A stretch of DNA of 20,940 bases. Origin: DASZXJ01 sp035545895 (GTDB taxonomy: Bacteria; Planctomycetota; Phycisphaerae; Tepidisphaerales; Tepidisphaeraceae). The stretch spans positions 1 through 20,940 of the forward strand of contig DASZXJ010000036.1 in the NCBI GenBank assembly GCA_035545895.1. The letters are read 5' to 3'. This document shows positions 8,447 to 15,160 of this stretch, piece by piece. The notes below the pieces were generated by a model, which did no database searches, was not told where the DNA came from, and saw only the letters and a list, made by a program, of their open reading frames with translations. The translations under genes were made by a program, and so were the position numbers. How positions within the stretch are numbered: the stretch's first letter is position 1; each line of letters starts with the position of its first letter.

Positions 8447-8486
8447 GAAAAACGCAGTCCGCGTTTATTCGCGGACGGCGTTCTTC
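8447..8486 (+). terminator. Hairpin terminator after asd
   Basis: A long stem (GAAAAACGCAGTCCGCG / CGCGGACGGCGTTCTTC, loop TTTATT) begins 24 nt after the asd stop. The inner 7 bp are perfect, with one A-G and one A-C mismatch further out. The 3' arm is T/C-rich rather than a clean T-run, so intrinsic termination is likely but not certain. Confidence 0.6.
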
Positions 8487-8554
8487 ATAGGAGCACATTT
8501 ATTTGTTCATGAGTATTGCCCAATTCCGCCTGTTTACGTCACAATGCGGTCATC

Positions 8555-9721
8555 TTGAAATTTCATTCTGTCATCAGCGATCTGGAATCCACGCCGCGGG
8601 CGAAAGATGCGATTGTCACTGAATTGCGCGCGGCGCTGGGGCGCATCGACGTCGCATTCGTGTTCTTTACCGCTCATCATAGCCCGCATTCGCCCATGCT
8701 GGTTGAATCTCTCCGCAGCGAACTGAATGCGAAGGTGCTGATCGGCTGTTCCGGCGAGGGTGTCATCGGCGGTGGCGCTGAAATTGAACGCGAGCTTGGT
8801 ATTTCGGTGTTGGCGGGGCAGATGGATGGCGTGGAAGTTCATCCGATCCGGATTGCCACCGACGATTGGCGTGGCCTGCTCAGTCAACCGGAGCATTTCC
8901 AAAAACAGCTTGGCATTGCGACAGATACTCGCGCGGTGATCGGGTTTGGCGACCCATGGACCACGCCTCTCAATCAGTTTATGCAGGCCATGGACATGCT
9001 CGCGCCGCGCGTGCCGTTGATCGGCGGCATGGCGAGTGCGGCACGCTCGGCGGGCGAAAATGTATTGATTTGCGATGACCAGACAGCAGATGAAGGATTT
9101 GTCGGCGTGAGCCTGAGCGGAGCGCTGGAAGTTGAAACGCTCGTCAGCCAGGGCGCTCGGCCGATCGGTCAGCCGATGGTCATCACCCGAGGCCGGGACA
9201 ATGTCATCGAGCAACTCGGCGGTAAGCCGCCCATGCAGGCGCTGGAAGAGATCTTTGCCGAGCTTCCCGATGGCGACCGCATGCTGCTTCAGCATGGCCT
9301 GTTGATCGGGCGCGCCATCAGCGAATATCGCGAGGAGTTTGGCCGCGGCGATTTTCTTGTCCGCAACATCACCGGCGCGGATGAAAAGACCGGTTCGATG
9401 GCACTGACCGATCACATCCGCATCGGGCAGACGGTGCAATTCCATGTTCGCGACGCCGCCAGTGCGGATGAAGATTTGCGGCTGATGCTCGAAACGGCAG
9501 CAAAGTCCGGTTCATTCGAAGCCAGCCTGCTGTTCAGTTGCAACGGCCGGGGCTCGCGCATGTTCGATTCGCCGAATCACGATATCTCCGTCTCAAGCGA
9601 GCTATTGCCGAAGACGCCCGTCGCCGGTTTTTTCGCAGCCGGTGAACTCGGCCCGGTGGGAGGAAGGAATTTTATTCACGGGCACACTGCGAGCTTTGCG
9701 CTGCTGCGAAATGAGAAGTAA
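8555..9721 (+). CDS. FIST N- and C-domain signal-transduction protein
   Basis: From TTG 8555 the protein starts KFHSVIS, matching the usual FIST start (MKF-A-S), and has 388 aa. An earlier in-frame TTG at 8516 adds 13 residues with no family character. An in-frame TGA at 8510-8512 blocks any start further upstream. An ATG at 8509 is out of frame, and no good Shine-Dalgarno precedes either TTG. FIST_N covers about residues 20-200 (LIGCSGEGVIGGGAEIE, VPLIGGMASAA), and FIST_C covers about 210-385 (LGGKPPMQALEEIF, FLVRNITGADE, LLFSCNGRGSRMF, GFFAAGELGPVGG). FIST proteins are predicted small-ligand (possibly amino-acid) sensors, usually wired to kinases or cyclases. Here there is no output domain and no adjacent two-component gene, so its partner is unknown. 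Confidence 0.9.
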   Translation: MKFHSVISDLESTPRAKDAIVTELRAALGRIDVAFVFFTAHHSPHSPMLVESLRSELNAKVLIGCSGEGVIGGGAEIERELGISVLAGQMDGVEVHPIRIATDDWRGLLSQPEHFQKQLGIATDTRAVIGFGDPWTTPLNQFMQAMDMLAPRVPLIGGMASAARSAGENVLICDDQTADEGFVGVSLSGALEVETLVSQGARPIGQPMVITRGRDNVIEQLGGKPPMQALEEIFAELPDGDRMLLQHGLLIGRAISEYREEFGRGDFLVRNITGADEKTGSMALTDHIRIGQTVQFHVRDAASADEDLRLMLETAAKSGSFEASLLFSCNGRGSRMFDSPNHDISVSSELLPKTPVAGFFAAGELGPVGGRNFIHGHTASFALLRNEK

Positions 9722-9770
9722 TTCTCAAATGGCTTTTGTTAATCATGATCATCAAGTCCAAATTCTGATC

Positions 9771-10046
9771 TTAAATCCTTGCGCCATGGAGGATTCGAAG
9801 CATTTCCAGCGGCCGTCGATCCAAGCGATTAACGATAAGCCATGAATAGACCGCCCAGAATCGAACCGGTTTGTCAGTCACACCCTTGTGAAGGTGTCCC
9901 ATCAGCGGTATGTCTGCCAGCGCCCGGACGGTTGCATGAATCTTGTCGAACACTTTCAATGCATTGTTTGGGTTGTTATTCGCAACAAAATCAATTAACG
10001 CCGCCAAATCCTGCTCGGCGGCAGGCGTAAGTTTTTAGCGTTTCAT
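9771..10046 (-). pseudogene. ParE/RelE-type toxin with a stop at codon 4
   Basis: The sequence matches ParE-family toxins in outline: KLTPAAEQDLAALIDFVA, then LADIPLMGHLHKG, then RFWAVYSWLIV, then LEMLRILHGARI at the end. The natural start is ATG at 10046, overlapping the antitoxin stop as ATGA, which gives M-K-R-stop-K-L-T-P. Codon 4 is TAA (10037-10035), while the rest of the frame is intact to the stop at 9771. The first possible restart is TTG at 10007 (78 aa), which would lose the first half of helix 1. The nonsense codon is seen directly; that the toxin is off is inference, and a sequencing error or TTG re-initiation would change it. The antitoxin gene is 4 bp upstream and overlapping. 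Confidence 0.75.
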
Positions 10047-10351
10047 GCCGATTTACGTTTTTTGGTTGACGTTGTCTTATTTGCAGACAACTTGGCGACC
10101 AGTTGCTTGCGCATTTGAGAAAAAATGCGCTCTCCGTCGCGCCCCTTGCCCTGTTCGGATTGTTTCCAGCCTGCGTCGATCTTGGCCCGCATTTCTTCAA
10201 TCGCAAGCAGCCGGTCGCGCTGGTCGATCAACCGAAGTCCATCACGAACCAATTCGCTGGCTGATCCATAATTGCCCGATGCCAGTTTTTCGTTCATCAA
10301 CTGCTGAAGTTGCGGAGTCAGTGAGATATTGATGGTCGTACGATTCGCCAT
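10043..10351 (-). CDS. ParD/CopG-like antitoxin (type II TA)
   Basis: The protein has 102 aa. The N-terminal ribbon-helix-helix (residues 1-48: TTINISLTPQLQQLMNEKL, then GNYGSASELVRDGLRLI) is typical of ParD antitoxins and would bind its own promoter. The C-terminal half (RAKIDAGWKQSEQGKGRDGERIF) is the toxin-binding region. The end is Lys-rich (TKKRKSA). The stop overlaps the toxin start by ATGA, the standard layout of a translationally coupled TA pair. An inverted repeat at 10378-10396 upstream is a plausible operator. The antitoxin is intact although the toxin is interrupted. Confidence 0.85.
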   Translation of the reverse strand: MANRTTINISLTPQLQQLMNEKLASGNYGSASELVRDGLRLIDQRDRLLAIEEMRAKIDAGWKQSEQGKGRDGERIFSQMRKQLVAKLSANKTTSTKKRKSA

Positions 10352-10377
10352 GCTTCAAGGTTGTCATCATTTTGGGC

Positions 10378-10396
10378 TGTGGCAAATTGTGCTACA
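10378..10396. promoter_or_regulatory. Candidate operator of the parD-like gene
   Basis: TGTGGCA-AATTG-TGCTACA is an inverted repeat with one mismatch, 27 nt before the antitoxin start on the minus strand. RHH antitoxins autoregulate through such sites. Binding is inference. Confidence 0.35.
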
Positions 10397-10411
10397 GGCA
10401 AAATAACGAGT

Positions 10412-10618
10412 TTAATCCTCCCGAATCACCCAAGGCAGCGCCATCATTGCCAGGCAGACGATCGTCATCAGCAGCAGGCTTGAGATGAAGTAGGGAATCA
10501 CCACCAATCCCAAGCCCGCGATCGCCGGCACCATGCGGCTGGCTTTTCGGCCATACACGATCATTCCCATGCCAATGCAGCCGAACAAGATCGACAGCAT
10601 GAGTGAGTTCGCATCCAT
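10412..10618 (-). CDS. Small two-helix membrane protein
   Basis: The protein has 68 aa. The start at 10618 is chosen because GGAGG lies 7 nt before it; an in-frame ATG at 10699 adds 27 residues without support and would run through a repeat. Two hydrophobic helices (about residues 4-21 and 31-62, the latter possibly two segments) flank a basic YGRKASR turn. Conserved small proteins of this shape are often labelled 'amino acid transport protein' in databases, but no transport function is shown by the sequence. A function cannot be given. It is divergent from the CAAX-type protease gene, with the REPIN-like repeat between them. Confidence 0.75.
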   Translation of the reverse strand: MDANSLMLSILFGCIGMGMIVYGRKASRMVPAIAGLGLVVIPYFISSLLLMTIVCLAMMALPWVIRED

Positions 10619-10641
10619 TAAGCGGCCTCCGGCTGTTGGGT

Positions 10642-10750
10642 ACTGGTGCAGCTTGAAGAAAAAAGAGAGTTTTATTGTGACATGGGCTTTCCAGTCCATG
10701 TGGCATCTTGCACGGCCTGGAAAGGCCGTGTCGCATCAAACTGCACCAGT
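10642..10750. repeat. REPIN-like element (inverted REP pair)
   Basis: Outer arms ACTGGTGCAGCTTGA (10642-10656) and TCAAACTGCACCAGT (10736-10750) pair at 14 of 15 positions. Inside are two hairpins: ACATGGGCT-TTCC-AGTCCATGT (10680-10701, one G-T pair) and CACGGCCT-GGAA-AGGCCGTG (10711-10730, perfect). The second is a diverged reverse complement of the first (shared core GACAYGGSCTTTCCAG), as in REP doublets. The element is a non-coding structure in the 199-nt spacer between the divergent genes at 10618 and 10818. No REP-associated transposase is visible in the window. Confidence 0.75.
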
Positions 10751-10817
10751 CCCGGCCATTGGCCAATCCTACCACCTCTTGCCACGCCGCGGTTGGCCGC
10801 AACAATGTTCCGCACGG

Positions 10818-11519
10818 ATGACTGAAACGCCGAGCCCCGAACCTCGCAAGCCGATCCTTCGCGGCATCTCCGATTTTTGGGCGTATATCATCCCCATGGG
10901 GATTTTCCTTATCCTCACGCAGGCCGGTGTCTTGTGGCCCGCTTTTTTTCCATGGAGTTATGTTCTGAAGGCGGTTCTTACCGCGATTGCGCTGGGTTTG
11001 CTCTGGCCTAACTACACCAGGATTCGTTGGAATCATTGGTGGCTGGGCGTCATTGTCGGTGTCGCAGGTATCGTGCAGTGGGTGGGAATGCAGTTATTTC
11101 TTCAGCGGTTTTCATTCTTCAAGCCTTCGCCGGATGTGTTTGATCCGATGGCCTACTTCGCCGATCGCCCGGCGATGATGTGGGCGTTTATCGCCATACG
11201 CGTCGCCAGCGCGGCTCTTGTCGTGCCGGTCATGGAAGAACTCTTCTGGCGCGATTTTCTATGGCGTGAATATCTGGCGCCCAACGATTTCAAATTGGCC
11301 GGCGTGGGTGAATGGGATTGGACCGCGTTTCTGCTTGTCTCCGGCTTATTTGCCACCGTCCACGGCAACTGGTGGCTGACCGCCATTTTCTGGGGAATGA
11401 TGATCGGTGCTCTGCTGGTCTACACCAAAAGCCTTGGCGCGTGCATCATCGCGCATGGCGTGACCAATCTGCTGCTCGCGATTTACGTGCTGTACACCCA
11501 CGATTGGGCGTTTTGGTGA
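10818..11519 (+). CDS. CPBP/CAAX-type intramembrane metalloprotease
   Basis: The start ATG 10818 gives 233 aa. The frame is open back to 10533, but that part reads through the opposing small gene and the repeat, so it is rejected; the Shine-Dalgarno is weak. There are six or more hydrophobic segments. Catalytic motifs of the family are present: E140-E141 with R145 (VMEELFWRDFLWR), H182 in VHGNWW and H213 in AHGVTN. The EExxxR plus two His pattern predicts a membrane-embedded Zn peptidase. The sequence around the EE motif resembles the CAAX-protease-like family linked to exosortase/PEP-CTERM systems, but no exosortase or PEP-CTERM protein is in this window, so a role there is only a suggestion. 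Confidence 0.85.
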   Translation: MTETPSPEPRKPILRGISDFWAYIIPMGIFLILTQAGVLWPAFFPWSYVLKAVLTAIALGLLWPNYTRIRWNHWWLGVIVGVAGIVQWVGMQLFLQRFSFFKPSPDVFDPMAYFADRPAMMWAFIAIRVASAALVVPVMEELFWRDFLWREYLAPNDFKLAGVGEWDWTAFLLVSGLFATVHGNWWLTAIFWGMMIGALLVYTKSLGACIIAHGVTNLLLAIYVLYTHDWAFW

Positions 11520-11570
11520 TACATTCGTCCGCGAAGCCAAAAAGTCACACTCTGTATTCGATGGAAACCC

Positions 11571-11605
11571 CCCGGGCAAAGCCCGGAGCTTTAGCCCCGG
11601 GACTG
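11571..11605. repeat. GC-rich hairpin repeat after the CPBP gene
   Basis: CCGGGC-AAA-GCCCGG (11572-11586) is a perfect 6-bp stem. The same CCCGG can instead pair with CCGGG at 11597-11601, so two folds compete. The string TTTAGCCCC here also occurs in the large inverted repeat at 19682-19747, which suggests a dispersed family. It may also end transcription of the CPBP gene. Confidence 0.5.
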
Positions 11606-11672
11606 GGTATTTTGGATTTGGGAATTGGAATTGCGCGAAATGAGTCCGCATGGCGCAACAAAGGAGCCATTG

Positions 11673-11778
11673 GTCACTGGATCTTCGTCATTCGGATTTC
11701 GTCATTGATTCGTCATTCAGGTTTATGGTCATTCGTCATTGGGACTTTGTTGGTCATTGGGACTTGGTCATTGACCAT
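11673..11778. repeat. Degenerate GTCATT repeat tract
   Basis: GTCATT occurs seven times in 86 nt (starts 11687, 11701, 11712, 11728, 11735, 11753, 11767), plus GTCACT at 11673, with irregular spacing and partial units such as TTGGGACTT repeated twice. No ORF with codon character crosses it. It is typical spacer filler in some planctomycete genomes. Together with the GC hairpin it fills the 338-nt gap 11520-11857; nothing else is seen there. Confidence 0.65.
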
Positions 11779-11857
11779 TTAATCCTCGTTTCACTGCCAA
11801 CCCCGCCACTGGTCGCCTTAATCGAAGGTCGCAGCGCAGCTGGGGTTTGCGAAAACA

Positions 11858-13852
11858 TTAATCCCGCAAATCAAGCCAGGTCATTTCTTCGGTCGTCAGT
11901 TCCACGTTCAGGGCTTTGAGGCTGATTCGCGTTTCCTCGATTTTTCTTGGGCCGATCAATGCAAACGTGGGGAATGGTTGATTCAGCACGTACGCCAGTG
12001 CGATATTGATCGGCAGGACCTTTTTCTTCAGGGCCAGGATGTTGACCCGGTGCAATCGCTCGGAATTTTCCGGGCTATACCAGCAGCGAACGAGTTCGGC
12101 AGCCGCAGTGGGGTTGATATTGGGGTCGGCCTGCACGAAGAATCCGCGCGACTGGCTGCTCCACGCCAGCAGCGGCATTTGCGCTTGCTCAAGCCAACTT
12201 CTGGATTCATCATCGCTTGCGGAAAAACATCCTTTCCAGATCGGCTCGATCATCCGCGCCAGGCTGAACTGATTGCTGACGACCGAAAACGGAATAAGCT
12301 TGTTCTTCATCGCATATTCATTGGCCTGCCGGATGCGGTCGATCGACCAGTTGCTGCCGCCGAAGATTTTGATGCGCCCGGCCAGCCGGTGCAGATTGAG
12401 CACATCGACGAATTCTCCCACAGGCACGTCTGGATTATCCCGGTGCAGCATGTAGATATCCGCGTGATCGGTATCGAGTCGTTCGAGGCTTTCGACAAGC
12501 TGGCGTGACAAATCGCGCGGGGTGCACAACGGTGTGTGTGCGCCTTTGGCGATCAGTACGACCTGATCGTGGACGTTTCGGTTTTTGATCCACTGCCCGA
12601 GCAGCTTTTCCTGAAGGCCGCCTCCATAAATCCAGGCCGTGTCGAACGTATTGCCGCCGCGCTCGAAAAAGTCGTCGTACATCACGGCGCTGTGAGGCAG
12701 GGTTTTCTGGTTGTCGCAGCCCATGATCAGGCAGGAGACGGGCTTGTCGATTCCCTCGATTTTGCCGTATTTCATGGGCGCATCGTCGCGATGGCGCAGG
12801 CGAGTTCCGGCAACCGTCGTTGTGCGGTAATTCTCCGGTTTTTCCGAGTCGTAAACGAGACCGATGGAATCGCGCCAGGCATCGAGGGTGGCGATGTTTC
12901 CGAGCGAATCAGTCCAGGTCATCGCGGGCACGGGCGCCTGTTTCAGCCCGGCCAGGATGGAATGGCCGACGATGTCGGCTTCGTAAGTAAACGCGGTTTC
13001 GGTCGCTTCAATAACGATTTCGCGCGGGATGTGTTCTTCCCAGCGATGCAGCATGATTTTCCCCTGATCGGGCGCCGTGCGATTGGCAACCCACGGATTG
13101 GGAAGCAGGATTTGTCCTTCGCTGCCGAAGATTCGTACGATGTTGTCCTGCCGAACCCGGATGCTGGTGGACAGTTGGGCGACGATGTCGTTGGGAAATT
13201 TAAGAACCGCGGCGGCGGCTTCATCCACGCCGGTTTTACCGAGTTGGCCGACTCCCTTGACTTCGATCGGCTCGGTCCCCGCGATCAGGCGCGCCATGGA
13301 AGCAGGATAGCAACCGACGTCGAGAATGCCTCCGCCCGCCAGTGCGTTTTTGAACAATCGTTTCTCAGGGTCAAACCCCGCTTCAAAGCCGAAGGTCGCC
13401 TGGATCATCTGGACTTTTCCGATTGCGCCTTCTCCAAGCAATTTCATCAAATGCATCGTCTGCGGATGGCAGCGATACATGAAGGCTTCCATGAGAAACA
13501 CGTCGTTTTCGATGGCGGCTTCGATCATCGCCATCGCGTCGGCATGGTTGATGGCCATCGGTTTTTCGACCAGCACATGCTTTTTCGCCCGGCAGGCGCG
13601 AATGGTCCACTCGGCATGAAATGGATGGGGCGTGGAGATATAGACCGCATCGACGGATTGATCGCTCAGGATGGATTCGTAATTATCGTACGCATGATCG
13701 ACTTTGAATTCCGAGGCAAACGCTTCGGCGGTGGTGTGGGACCGGCTGGCGACGGCGAGCAAATTTCCTTTTTTTGACCCTGCCAGCGCCCGCGCGAAGG
13801 TTTTGGCGATGGCTCCTGTTCCGATGATGCCCCAGTTTAATTTGCCGTGCAT
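11858..13852 (-). CDS. Fusion of Gfo/Idh/MocA oxidoreductase and aldo/keto reductase
   Basis: The protein has 664 aa, two complete enzyme domains in one chain. Residues 1-345 are the Gfo/Idh/MocA domain: Rossmann motif GIIGTGAIAKTF (8-19), the signature Lys in EKP (96-98), and ILDVGCYPASMARLI (176-190) as in the dihydrodiol-dehydrogenase-like group. Residues about 358-664 are the aldo/keto reductase barrel, with the tetrad Asp404 and Tyr409 (FDTAWIYGGG), Lys436 (LIAKGAH) and His470 (YMLHRDNPD), and a C-terminal ALIGPRKIEE cofactor motif. Both halves use NAD(P)(H), which suggests sequential or coupled redox steps on a sugar or polyol derivative; the substrate is unknown. The next gene runs divergently from a 33-nt gap. 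A large ORF on the opposite strand across this gene is a shadow. Confidence 0.92.
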   Translation of the reverse strand: MHGKLNWGIIGTGAIAKTFARALAGSKKGNLLAVASRSHTTAEAFASEFKVDHAYDNYESILSDQSVDAVYISTPHPFHAEWTIRACRAKKHVLVEKPMAINHADAMAMIEAAIENDVFLMEAFMYRCHPQTMHLMKLLGEGAIGKVQMIQATFGFEAGFDPEKRLFKNALAGGGILDVGCYPASMARLIAGTEPIEVKGVGQLGKTGVDEAAAAVLKFPNDIVAQLSTSIRVRQDNIVRIFGSEGQILLPNPWVANRTAPDQGKIMLHRWEEHIPREIVIEATETAFTYEADIVGHSILAGLKQAPVPAMTWTDSLGNIATLDAWRDSIGLVYDSEKPENYRTTTVAGTRLRHRDDAPMKYGKIEGIDKPVSCLIMGCDNQKTLPHSAVMYDDFFERGGNTFDTAWIYGGGLQEKLLGQWIKNRNVHDQVVLIAKGAHTPLCTPRDLSRQLVESLERLDTDHADIYMLHRDNPDVPVGEFVDVLNLHRLAGRIKIFGGSNWSIDRIRQANEYAMKNKLIPFSVVSNQFSLARMIEPIWKGCFSASDDESRSWLEQAQMPLLAWSSQSRGFFVQADPNINPTAAAELVRCWYSPENSERLHRVNILALKKKVLPINIALAYVLNQPFPTFALIGPRKIEETRISLKALNVELTTEEMTWLDLRD

Positions 13853-13868
13853 GATTCGATGGTAACGC

Positions 13869-13874
13869 TATAGT
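13869..13874 (+). promoter_or_regulatory. -10 box shared by divergent promoters
   Basis: GCTATAGT in the 33-nt gap gives TATAGT on the plus strand, 11 nt before ATG 13886, and TATAGC on the minus strand, about 15 nt before ATG 13852. The same TATA core can thus serve both genes. No Shine-Dalgarno precedes ATG 13886, consistent with a very short leader. No clear -35 is seen. Confidence 0.4.
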
Positions 13875-13885
13875 TTCTACCAGCA

Positions 13886-15157
13886 ATGGGACCCACGCCC
13901 GAGTTCATTCAGCAGATGCAGCGAGGCCAGTCGTTCTGGATGTCCGGCCGATTCGAGGAAGCGGCCAAGTCATTCCTCCGCGCCTCGGAAATCAATCCGC
14001 AAGATTTAATGGCCCGGGCAAACTACGCGATTTCCCTCGCCAAATCCGACCAGGTTGAGCGTGCCTTGCCCGTGCTGCAGGAAATCGCGCCGAAAATGAA
14101 CAGCCCGGAGCTTTATTTCAATCTTGGAAATGTTTACCGAATGCTGCTTCGGCTGGATGAGGCGATCGCGGCTTATGACAAAGCCCTTTCGATCAAACCC
14201 GATTTTGCCAGCGCTCATTGGAATCGCGGATTGACGCTGCTGCTGGCCGAGCGATTTCTTGAAGGGTGGAAGGAATACGAATGGCGATTTCGCCTGGCGG
14301 GCAGGAAATCGATGCCTTTCGTCGGCCCGGCCTGGAATGGCTCGATGGAATCGCTCGCGGGCAAAACTCTGATGATCGGCTCGGAGCAGGGCTTTGGCGA
14401 TGCGATTCAATTTGCCCGATATATTCCAATCGTCGCGAAACACGCGGCTCGCGTCGTTCTGGTCTGCCAGCCGGAATTAAGAATTTTGATGAAATCGGTG
14501 CCTGGCTTGTCGCACGTCATGTCGCCCGGCGATTCAATTCCAAAATACGACACCCACGCCGCCCTGATGAGCATGGGGCGATTGCTCGGCACGACAATCG
14601 ATTCAATTCCCGCGGATGTTCCGTATCTCACGGCCGACCCGATGAAACGGCAGGCATGGCGCGAGCGACTGGATCAAATGGGAAAGACCAAAAAAATCGG
14701 CATCGTCTGGGGTGGCCGGCCGACCAACGCCAATGAACGTCATCGCGCAATCGACCTGGCTGAGTTTCAACCGCTCGTCGATGTTCCCGGCGTAACACTC
14801 ATCAGTTTGCAAAAAGGTCCGCCTGCCGAGCAAATCAAAACGTTGTCGTGGAAAGACCGATTGGTTGATTGGACTTCACAAATCATCGATTTCTCCGACA
14901 CGGCTGCTCTCCTGGCGGAGCTCGATCTGCTCATCACGGTAGAAACCGCCGTCGCCCACCTTGGAGGAGCGCTGGCCAAGCCTGTATGGACGCTGATTCC
15001 CAGCTTTCCCGACTGGCGGTGGCTGCGTGATCGGTCAGACAGCCCGTGGTATTCGACGATGAAGCTATTCAGACAAAGCGAGCGAGGCCAGTGGGGGCCT
15101 GTGATTCAGAAAGTCGCAAATTCGCTTGTGGAATTGAAGGCATCCGGCTCAAATTGA
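13886..15157 (+). CDS. TPR-glycosyltransferase (GT9/GT41-like)
   Basis: The protein has 423 aa. Residues 7-110 are three tetratricopeptide repeats (QQMQRGQSFWMSGRFEEAAKSF; ARANYAISLAKSDQVERAL; ELYFNLGNVYRMLLRLDEAI), and the GLTLLLAERFLEGWKEYEWRF connector follows (115-136). Residues about 155-415 form a glycosyltransferase-B-like fold: IGSEQGFGDAIQFARYIP (164-181), IGIVWGGRPTNANERHRAI (271-289), and TVETAVAHLGGALAKPVW (351-368), then FPDWRWLRDRSDSPWYSTMKLFRQ. The last block usually reads SVDTAVAHLAGALGKPVW; here Asp is Glu. Such proteins glycosylate envelope or protein targets; the acceptor is not predictable. rlmN begins 3 nt after its stop, so they are probably cotranscribed. Confidence 0.88.
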   Translation: MGPTPEFIQQMQRGQSFWMSGRFEEAAKSFLRASEINPQDLMARANYAISLAKSDQVERALPVLQEIAPKMNSPELYFNLGNVYRMLLRLDEAIAAYDKALSIKPDFASAHWNRGLTLLLAERFLEGWKEYEWRFRLAGRKSMPFVGPAWNGSMESLAGKTLMIGSEQGFGDAIQFARYIPIVAKHAARVVLVCQPELRILMKSVPGLSHVMSPGDSIPKYDTHAALMSMGRLLGTTIDSIPADVPYLTADPMKRQAWRERLDQMGKTKKIGIVWGGRPTNANERHRAIDLAEFQPLVDVPGVTLISLQKGPPAEQIKTLSWKDRLVDWTSQIIDFSDTAALLAELDLLITVETAVAHLGGALAKPVWTLIPSFPDWRWLRDRSDSPWYSTMKLFRQSERGQWGPVIQKVANSLVELKASGSN

Positions 15158-15160
15158 TTC

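Noticed and set aside
8534..9445. 303-codon minus-strand ORF, and a similar one at 7317-8144
   Set aside because: Antisense to the FIST gene and to asd. Their composition mirrors the sense codons; no family features.
10533..10817. Upstream extension of the CPBP protease frame
   Set aside because: It overlaps the opposing small membrane gene and the REPIN-like repeat and has no conserved residues; the ATG at 10818 matches the first hydrophobic segment better.
12536..13777. 413-codon ORF on the plus strand
   Set aside because: It lies wholly antisense to the Gfo/Idh/MocA domain, has no recognisable family, and is the usual high-GC shadow of a real gene.
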